Below are positions 1 through 4,541 of a stretch of DNA of 6,014 bases, one piece after another; the stretch's first letter is position 1; the number at the start of each line of letters is the position of its first letter. The position numbers and the translations under genes are program-made. This stretch comes from Desulfobacterales bacterium (GTDB lineage Bacteria > Desulfobacterota > Desulfobacteria > Desulfobacterales > Desulfosalsimonadaceae), in assembly GCA_018399455.1 (NCBI GenBank), contig JAGYOT010000131.1:1-6014 (forward strand). Reading direction: 5' to 3'. The notes below the pieces were generated by a model, which worked only from the letters and a program-made list of their open reading frames with translations, was not told where the DNA came from and did not search any database.

Positions 1-7
1 GCGATGG

Positions 8-23
8 CCGGAAAATAATCCGG
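8..23. repeat. Short inverted repeat just after the rplY stop
   Basis: CCGGA (8-12) and TCCGG (19-23) form a perfect 5-bp inverted repeat with a 6-nt A/T loop, starting 3 nt past the rplY stop codon. The stem could form a small hairpin in the rplY 3' region. No T-run follows it on the minus strand in the visible bases, so it does not qualify as an intrinsic terminator here. The rest of 1-26 shows no start codon or ribosome binding site for a next gene. Confidence 0.3.
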
Positions 24-26
24 AGC

Positions 27-686
27 CTATTGTTCTTCGGTTTCACCGGCCGCTTCGGCGCCTTCTTCAACGCCTTCCCCGGCTTCTTCGCCTTCTTCAG
101 CCTCGGCTTCTTCGGCTTTTTCCATGGCCGGGCTGACGACTGTCAAAACGGTAAAATTGGTTTCATAGGGGATCTCAAGCTTATCACCGGTTTGGATGTC
201 TTGCACATGCAGCGAATCCCCAACCTCAAGATCTGTGATATCGATTTCAATCTGCTCCGGAATATCGCCGGGCAGACAGATGATTTCAAGCTCCCGTCGA
301 ATGATTTGCAGAATTCCGCCTTCCTCGACGCCTTTGGATGTGCCGACCGCCACTACCGGAACCGTGGTGGTGATTTGCTGATCCATTTTTACTTCATAGA
401 AATCCACGTGGAGGTAGTTGAATTTCAGGGGGTCAATCTGAAGCTCTTTGATCATAACGGTTTTTTTGTTATTGCCCCCGTTTTGAATATCAAGGTCCAA
501 AAGGGCTTGACTGGGGCTCACCTTGTTTAGCAAAAGCTCCATGTCGTGAATATCCACCGACAACGGGAGACTGTCTGTGCCTGCCCCGTAAAGGATGGCC
601 GGCATTTGTCCCCGGCTGCGCAGGCGCCGGGCAACACCTTTCCCGGTGCTTTCACGTTTTTCTGCTTTTAATTGATATCGGTCCAA
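27..686 (-). CDS. rplY: 50S ribosomal protein bL25 (L25/TL5/Ctc family, long form)
   Basis: This 219-residue protein belongs to the bL25 family, which binds 5S rRNA in the large ribosomal subunit. Residues 1-96 are the L25 core: it opens with RYQLKAEKRESTGKGVARRL, then has MPAILYG at about 28-34, and closes with LHVDFYEV at 92-99. Residues 100 to about 186 are the C-terminal beta domain of the longer TL5/Ctc form, with VGTSKGVEEGG and LPGDIPEQIEIDI. Residues 187-219 are a glutamate-rich tail with 15 Glu in 33 residues. The start is TTG (684-686), chosen because a GGAGG sits 9 nt upstream and the family N-terminus begins here. A nearby upstream ATG is out of frame. The gene follows prs after 33 nt, consistent with co-transcription. 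The family is certain; the exact start is likely. Confidence 0.96.
   Translation of the reverse strand: MDRYQLKAEKRESTGKGVARRLRSRGQMPAILYGAGTDSLPLSVDIHDMELLLNKVSPSQALLDLDIQNGGNNKKTVMIKELQIDPLKFNYLHVDFYEVKMDQQITTTVPVVAVGTSKGVEEGGILQIIRRELEIICLPGDIPEQIEIDITDLEVGDSLHVQDIQTGDKLEIPYETNFTVLTVVSPAMEKAEEAEAEEGEEAGEGVEEGAEAAGETEEQ
30..128 (-). repeat. Low-complexity acidic tail coding region of rplY
   Basis: The last 33 codons of rplY (from Ala187) are almost entirely GAA/GAG and GCC/GGC-type codons, giving a Glu/Ala/Gly tail. On the plus strand this reads as repeated CTTC and GGC units. It is a compositionally biased coding repeat, not a separate element. Acidic tails of variable length are common in the long bL25 form, and such tracts often vary between strains through slippage. 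Confidence 0.75.
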
Positions 687-695
687 TATTTTTTG

Positions 696-700
696 CCTCC
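696..700 (-). promoter_or_regulatory. Ribosome binding site deciding the TTG start of rplY
   Basis: GGAGG on the minus strand lies 9 nt before TTG at 684-686, a good Shine-Dalgarno distance. The only nearby ATG overlaps this motif and is in another frame, so the site supports TTG as the true initiation codon. It lies in the 33-nt gap after the prs stop. Confidence 0.8.
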
Positions 701-719
701 ATTAAAAGGTTTGTTTCTG

Positions 720-1661
720 TCAGACAAATAGGGAATTGACGGAATCTCCGGTGTGGCTGCGAATAATGGCTTCTCCGAAGAGACTGGCAATCGAGAGAGT
801 TTTGATTTTATCACAGGCCATTCCACGGTCCGAAAGCGCTATCGTGTCAGTAACAACCATGGTTGAAAGAGCGCAGTCCCGGATCCTGTCTATGGCTGGA
901 CCGGACAGCACCGCATGCGTGCAGCAGGCGTGAATTTCGCTTGCCCCGTTCTCAATGAGCGCATTGGCCGCTTCGGTCAGGGTGCCGGCCGTATCGACCA
1001 TATCATCCAGAATGATGGCCTTTTTACCCGAGACATCGCCGATAACCGCCATGGCCTGGGCTTTATTGGGCGCATCCCGGCGTTTATCAATGATGGCAAG
1101 ATCCGCTGAAAGCCGTTTGGCAAAGGCCCGAGCCCGTTCGACGCCGCCGGCATCCGGTGAAACAATGACTGTTTTATTTGCAAAATATTTTTTCATGTAA
1201 TCAATAAGCACCGGAGCGGCAAAGAGGTTGTCCACGGGAGTATTAAAAAAACCCTGGATCTGCCCTGCATGAAGATCCATTGTGATAATCCGGTGTGCCC
1301 CGGCTTTGGTCAGCAGATCCGCAACCAGCTTGGCACTGATCGGTACCCGCGGCGCCACTTTTTTGTCCTGGCGGGCGTATCCAAAATAAGGGATGACCGC
1401 TGTGATCCGTTTGGCTGAAGAACGCTTGAAGGCATCGATCATCAGCAACAGTTCCATCAGGTTGTCATTCACCGGATGGCTGGTGGACTGGATGACAAAG
1501 ACATCCTTGGCCCTCACATTTTCATTGATTTCAATCTGGATCTCGCCGTCGCTGAACCGTTTGACCTTTGCTTCCCCCAAAGGCCGGTCCAGGTAATCGG
1601 CAATGGCTTTCGACAGAATCGGGTTCGAATTGCCGGCAAAGATAATATAGTCGTTTTCCAT
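720..1661 (-). CDS. prs: Ribose-phosphate pyrophosphokinase (PRPP synthase, class I)
   Basis: This 313-residue cytosolic enzyme makes 5-phosphoribosyl-1-pyrophosphate from ribose-5-phosphate and ATP, for purine, pyrimidine, histidine, tryptophan and NAD synthesis. Its length matches the family. Visible motifs, in order, are [15 protein letters not shown] (36-50), the catalytic flexible loop [17 protein letters not shown] (95-111), [11 protein letters not shown] with His131 (129-139), [18 protein letters not shown] (167-184), and the PRPP-binding loop [12 protein letters not shown] (217-228). It starts at ATG and ends in TGA with the usual C-terminus SLFV. The Shine-Dalgarno is weak (CGGAT). 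The start lies only 34 nt after the 3' end of the tRNA-Gln gene, so prs is probably translated from a transcript that also carries the tRNA, unless an unseen promoter lies upstream. No key residue appears missing. Confidence 0.97.
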   Translation of the reverse strand: MENDYIIFAGNSNPILSKAIADYLDRPLGEAKVKRFSDGEIQIEINENVRAKDVFVIQSTSHPVNDNLMELLLMIDAFKRSSAKRITAVIPYFGYARQDKKVAPRVPISAKLVADLLTKAGAHRIITMDLHAGQIQGFFNTPVDNLFAAPVLIDYMKKYFANKTVIVSPDAGGVERARAFAKRLSADLAIIDKRRDAPNKAQAMAVIGDVSGKKAIILDDMVDTAGTLTEAANALIENGASEIHACCTHAVLSGPAIDRIRDCALSTMVVTDTIALSDRGMACDKIKTLSIASLFGEAIIRSHTGDSVNSLFV

Positions 1662-1695
1662 TGGTATCCGTCGATCAGTCTGTTCCCATCAGTAC

Positions 1696-1771
1696 TGGCT
1701 GGGGCGGGAGGACTCGAACCTCCGAATGCAGGAATCAAAATCCTGTGTCTTTACCGCTTGACGACGCCCCA
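1696..1771 (-). tRNA. tRNA-Gln (anticodon UUG), CCA encoded
   Basis: The minus strand folds into a complete 76-nt cloverleaf. The 7-bp acceptor stem is TGGGGCG / CGCCCCA, the D stem GTC/GAC, and the anticodon stem CAGGA/TCCTG. The loop TTTTGAT gives anticodon TTG at 1736-1738. The T arm is GGAGG-TTCGAGT-CCTCC. The weak first pair U1-A72 and discriminator G73 agree with tRNA-Gln identity, and the 3' CCA (1696-1698) is genomically encoded. UUG reads CAA, and by wobble CAG. It sits 33 nt after ispE and 34 nt before prs on the same strand, implying processing from a longer transcript or a promoter inside ispE. Confidence 0.97.
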
Positions 1772-1777
1772 GCAGGG

Positions 1778-1790
1778 ATTGTTAAACAAT
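1778..1790. repeat. Perfect 13-nt palindrome upstream of tRNA-Gln
   Basis: ATTGTT-A-AACAAT is a perfect inverted repeat with 6-bp arms and a single central base. It ends 6 nt upstream of the tRNA 5' end, in the 33-nt gap after ispE. It could be an operator-like site, a short hairpin affecting 5' maturation, or chance in an A/T-rich gap. No convincing -35/-10 pair was found around it. Confidence 0.4.
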
Positions 1791-1804
1791 GCGTTTCACC
1801 GTTT

Positions 1805-2653
1805 TTACCCGCACCTTAACCGCGACAGAAAAATCTGCCATTTTTGGCTTACCCGCGCAATTTCAGAGTAAGCGTGCCCGGCAATTTTCCCGTCCGGATA
1901 GAGACCAAATACAGCCGATCCGCTTCCGGTCATCAGCGCTCCGGTAGCTCCGTTCGCCATGAGCGTATGCTTCATTTCGGCAATTTCCGGAAGGAGTTCG
2001 ATCGCCGGCGCTTCCAGATCGTTGTAAAGCCGCATGGCCGGATGATCATTCCGAAGATGCCTAAAAGTATCTTTTTTAGGTATTTTTTTGTTTTTTGTCA
2101 ATCCAAAATTAAACCTTTGATAGATTTCAGCCGTTGAGAGGGGGAGACCGGGGTATATGACAACAAGCGGGGATGACGCCAAATACGGCCAGGGCATGAG
2201 GCGCTCTCCAATGCCTGTGGCAATTGCGGGGCCTCCGTCAATAAAAAACGGGACATCTGCGCCCACTTCAAGGGCCATGTTCATCAGCGCATCAGGCGAA
2301 AGGGGGTGGCCGTAGTGCCGGTTTAATGCTTTTAGCACGGCCGCGGCGTTGCTGCTCCCTCCGCCGAGTCCGGCCCCGGGAGGGATTTTTTTTTCAATGG
2401 AGATGGCGATCCGTGCCGGACGGTTTACGGCATCGGCAAACAGGCGGGCTGCCCTTAGGGCCAGATTTGAACTGTCTTCCGGTACATCCGGATGCGTGCA
2501 GGTAACCGTGGTGCGTGCGGTTTCGAATTCAAGCCGGAGGGTATCGGCCAGATCAATCCCGCACATCAGGCTGATCAGTTCGTGATACCCGTCCGGCCGT
2601 GTCCCGGTGATTTCAAGGTACAGATTAACCTTTGCAAAGGACTGAATTTCCAT
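1805..2653 (-). CDS. ispE: 4-diphosphocytidyl-2-C-methyl-D-erythritol kinase (IspE)
   Basis: This 282-residue GHMP-family kinase phosphorylates the 2-hydroxyl of CDP-methylerythritol with ATP in the MEP route to isopentenyl diphosphate, in the cytosol. Length and layout fit the family. The N-terminal FAKVNLYLEITGTRPDGYHEL carries the conserved Lys8. The ATP-binding glycine loop PPGAGLGGGSSNAAAVLKAL is at 91-110, GADVPFF with the likely catalytic Asp133 at 131-137, and the C-terminal glycine motif ATGALMTGSGSAVFGLY at 236-252. The lysine-rich stretch KNKKIPKK (187-194) between the lobes is A/T-rich in DNA and holds a slippery heptamer, described in the findings. The ATG start lies 30 nt after the htrA stop, with only a weak AGGG about 13 nt upstream, so translation may be coupled or modest. 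tRNA-Gln follows after 33 nt. Confidence 0.96.
   Translation of the reverse strand: MEIQSFAKVNLYLEITGTRPDGYHELISLMCGIDLADTLRLEFETARTTVTCTHPDVPEDSSNLALRAARLFADAVNRPARIAISIEKKIPPGAGLGGGSSNAAAVLKALNRHYGHPLSPDALMNMALEVGADVPFFIDGGPAIATGIGERLMPWPYLASSPLVVIYPGLPLSTAEIYQRFNFGLTKNKKIPKKDTFRHLRNDHPAMRLYNDLEAPAIELLPEIAEMKHTLMANGATGALMTGSGSAVFGLYPDGKIAGHAYSEIARVSQKWQIFLSRLRCG
2060..2096 (+). terminator. Terminator-like hairpin with T-tract, opposite ispE
   Basis: On the plus strand CCTAAAA (2060-2066) pairs with TTTTAGG (2074-2080) around a 7-nt loop. A T-rich tract follows, with T7 at 2083-2089 and T6 at 2091-2096. The stem can extend outward with A-U and G-U pairs. This has the shape of an intrinsic terminator for antisense transcription into ispE, but the stem is A/T-rich. 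The same bases encode a lysine patch of IspE, so amino-acid composition may explain the tract. Confidence 0.3.
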
Positions 2654-2683
2654 GAACGCATCTATACCCTGAAATCCCTGTTT

Positions 2684-4147
2684 TTATTTGGTCAGTTTAA
2701 TTACGATGTAGCCGCGCTGGGCGCGTTTGACATATAATTGAATGGATTCGCCCTTGTCCACCCGGCTGAGCGCCGCCTCATAATCGGCCGCCGAGTTGAT
2801 GGGCTGATGGTTGATCTCCCGAATTATATCGCCCTTCCGAAGGCCGGCTTCCTTGGCTTTGGAGTCAGGCGCGACATTGACAATAATTACCCCGTTACGG
2901 TTTGGAAGATTAAACCGTTGGGCCATATTTTCTGTAATGTCATTTACTTCAATTCCAAGCGCATCCGAGCTTTCCGTCCCTCCTTCGCCCTGCATGGAAG
3001 CCGTTCGGTCCTCATCCCGTTTGGCAATTTCCACCTCAACGGTTTGCATATCGCCTTTGCGGTTGATTTTAATATTTGCCTTTTCTCCGACTTGAAGATC
3101 AGCTACCGCTTTTGACAATTCCCGTGCGGAGTCCACGGGCTGGCCGTTTACCGAAAGAATCACATCATGAGGCTCAATGCCGGCCTTATCCGCCGGATCG
3201 CCTTCAAAGACCTGAGTCACCAGAACTCCATGGTCCACGCCGTAGTATTCCTTCAGCTCCCTGTCAAGATCCTGAATGGCGACGCCGACCCAGCCCCTGG
3301 TGACTTCCCCGGTTTTTTTCAGCTGACCGATAACATCTTTTGCTATGGAGACCGGAATGGCAAACCCAATGCCTTCACCGCTGGCAACAATGGCCGTGTT
3401 GATACCGACCACTTCCCCGGCCATATTGATGAGGGGGCCTCCGGAGTTGCCGGGGTTGATCGAGGCATCGGTCTGGATGAAATCATCATAAGGGCCGGCA
3501 CCGATCACCCGGCCTTTGGCACTGACGATACCGGCAGTCACGGTATGCTCAAGACCAAAGGGGTTGCCGATGGCTATAATCCACTGTCCGATCTGGAGAC
3601 TATCCGAATCGCCGAGCTTAAGGCTTGGCAGTTCGCCATCCGCCTTGATTCTGATGAGTGCCAGGTCTGTTGAGGGATCCGCCCCCTTGATCTGGGCGTC
3701 GTATTCCCTGCCGTCGTTGAGTTTCACCTGGATTTCTTCTGCATCCTTGATCACATGGTGATTGGTGACGATGTAGCCCTCTTTGTCCAGGATAAATCCT
3801 GAGCCCAGACTTTTTTGTTTGAATTCCCGCGGATCTTCGTTAAAGAATTTTTTGAAAAAGTCCTCGAACATATCATTGGGCGTGCCGCCCTGGGGGCCCT
3901 GGAAAAAATGACGGAAGACCTGACCGCCGCCCTCAATGGTTTTGACGGTTCTGATATTGACAACGGCCGGGCTTGCATTTTTCGCCAGTTCGGTAAAGCT
4001 CCCTGGTACGAAACCCGCTTTGCCGGGTTTGGCCCCGGCGGCGGAGCTAGTATATTCATTGGGTCCGATGGCGATCAGGGCAAGCACCAGCAGTATACCG
4101 GTCAGCCACCGCATGGCGGTGCCGTAAGAGAATCTCTTGTCTGTCAT
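2684..4147 (-). CDS. Do-family periplasmic serine protease, HtrA/DegP/DegQ-like
   Basis: This 487-residue protein is an envelope quality-control protease and chaperone of the Do family. A positively charged N-terminus and hydrophobic helix (about 13-28) form a Sec signal, with possible cleavage near SAA-G (35-38) or AGA-K (37-40); retention as a signal anchor cannot be excluded. The trypsin-like domain spans about 50-280. The triad is His131 in TNHHVI, Asp161 in DPSTDLALI and Ser235 in NPGNSGGPL. A Phe-rich loop (78-110) precedes it, matching the regulatory LA loop of DegP. PDZ1 covers about 285-375 and PDZ2 about 395-485, joined by a polar linker. Two PDZ domains and this length match DegP/DegQ/MucD; sequence alone does not separate these, so no symbol is given. 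AAGGAGT lies 8 nt before the ATG. The gene lies 40 nt after DUF1844 and 30 nt before ispE. Confidence 0.96.
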   Translation of the reverse strand: MTDKRFSYGTAMRWLTGILLVLALIAIGPNEYTSSAAGAKPGKAGFVPGSFTELAKNASPAVVNIRTVKTIEGGGQVFRHFFQGPQGGTPNDMFEDFFKKFFNEDPREFKQKSLGSGFILDKEGYIVTNHHVIKDAEEIQVKLNDGREYDAQIKGADPSTDLALIRIKADGELPSLKLGDSDSLQIGQWIIAIGNPFGLEHTVTAGIVSAKGRVIGAGPYDDFIQTDASINPGNSGGPLINMAGEVVGINTAIVASGEGIGFAIPVSIAKDVIGQLKKTGEVTRGWVGVAIQDLDRELKEYYGVDHGVLVTQVFEGDPADKAGIEPHDVILSVNGQPVDSARELSKAVADLQVGEKANIKINRKGDMQTVEVEIAKRDEDRTASMQGEGGTESSDALGIEVNDITENMAQRFNLPNRNGVIIVNVAPDSKAKEAGLRKGDIIREINHQPINSAADYEAALSRVDKGESIQLYVKRAQRGYIVIKLTK

Positions 4148-4155
4148 AAGGTTTT

Positions 4156-4162
4156 ACTCCTT
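4156..4162 (-). promoter_or_regulatory. Strong ribosome binding site of the htrA-like gene
   Basis: AAGGAGT on the minus strand sits 8 nt upstream of the ATG at 4145-4147. It is among the strongest Shine-Dalgarno matches in the window and supports this start for the protease, which also gives a complete signal sequence. Confidence 0.8.
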
Positions 4163-4170
4163 CTGTCTTT

Positions 4171-4194
4171 CGGGTGGAAAAGAAAGTTTACCCG
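4171..4194. repeat. Inverted repeat across the DUF1844 stop codon
   Basis: CGGGT (4171-4175) and ACCCG (4190-4194) form a perfect 5-bp inverted repeat with a 14-nt loop. It spans the DUF1844 stop and the start of the htrA leader. No T-run follows on the minus strand, so it is not a typical terminator. At most it is a weak hairpin between the two coding regions, or chance. Confidence 0.25.
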
Positions 4195-4520
4195 GATATG
4201 CCTTTTTTCTGTTTTACATACATAAGACGTAACTCATATACAATGTTTGTCAAGAGGCGCTGCTCTTCATCGCTTAAATTGCCGCTGGTTTTTTCCGCCA
4301 GCATACCCAGAATGTCAATGGTCTGCTTGGCCAGCGGCAGATTGCTCACCCGCTCGCCGGTAGAGGGGTCAGCCTCAAGGCCCAGGTGAACAAGAGCCGA
4401 GGAGTTCAATGACAGGATAAAGGTCGAAAAACTGATTTCAGGCAATGCTATGTCCGGATCGTTCTTTGGCCGTTTACTGCCTGTTGTCTGATTTTTTCCC
4501 TGATGGTTCTCATCTGACAT
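4188..4520 (-). CDS. DUF1844 domain protein of unknown function
   Basis: This 110-residue protein has a polar, probably disordered N-terminus (1 to about 25), then a DUF1844-type core. The core begins LPEISFSTFILSLNSSALVHLG (26-47). It continues with LEADPSTGE, then LPLAKQTIDILGMLAEKT (61-78), a segment NLSDEEQRLL, and an amphipathic helix ending in LRLMYVKQKKG. There is no signal peptide or clear membrane segment, so it is probably cytosolic and mostly helical. The family is widespread and small, and I know of no established biochemical role. The ATG is supported by GAGGTGA just upstream. It starts 21 nt after the serA stop and ends 40 nt before the protease gene, so co-transcription is likely. 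Family recognition is by eye, from the conserved SFSTFILSLNSSALVHLG segment. Confidence 0.88.
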   Translation of the reverse strand: MSDENHQGKNQTTGSKRPKNDPDIALPEISFSTFILSLNSSALVHLGLEADPSTGERVSNLPLAKQTIDILGMLAEKTSGNLSDEEQRLLTNIVYELRLMYVKQKKGISG

Positions 4521-4523
4521 ATT

Positions 4524-4530
4524 TCACCTC
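4524..4530 (-). promoter_or_regulatory. Ribosome binding site of the DUF1844 gene
   Basis: GAGGTGA on the minus strand lies in the 21-nt gap after the serA stop, with the GAGG core 6 nt before the ATG at 4518-4520. The close spacing to serA suggests read-through transcription and possibly coupled translation. Confidence 0.75.
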
Positions 4531-4541
4531 ATTTGTAGTCC

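Noticed and set aside
30..530. Plus-strand 166-residue frame with a Phe-rich start
   Set aside because: The Phe/Gly-rich beginning is the complement of the Glu-rich bL25 tail (GAA read as TTC). The frame shadows rplY and has no ribosome binding site or domain.
710..728. TTTGT / ACAAA inverted repeat at the prs stop as a terminator
   Set aside because: The stem is only 5 bp and A/T-rich, with no T-run after it on the minus strand, and rplY begins directly downstream.
1690..1697. Palindrome CAGTACTG overlapping the tRNA 3' CCA, as an attachment site
   Set aside because: It is only 8 bp, and no integrase, duplicated tRNA end or foreign-looking DNA lies beside it; prs follows immediately.
4248..4253. 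Consensus -35 hexamer TTGACA on the minus strand inside the 3' part of DUF1844, as a promoter for htrA
   Set aside because: No reasonable -10 element lies 16-18 nt downstream; the nearest TTATGT is at 22 nt spacing. A single hexamer match is not enough.
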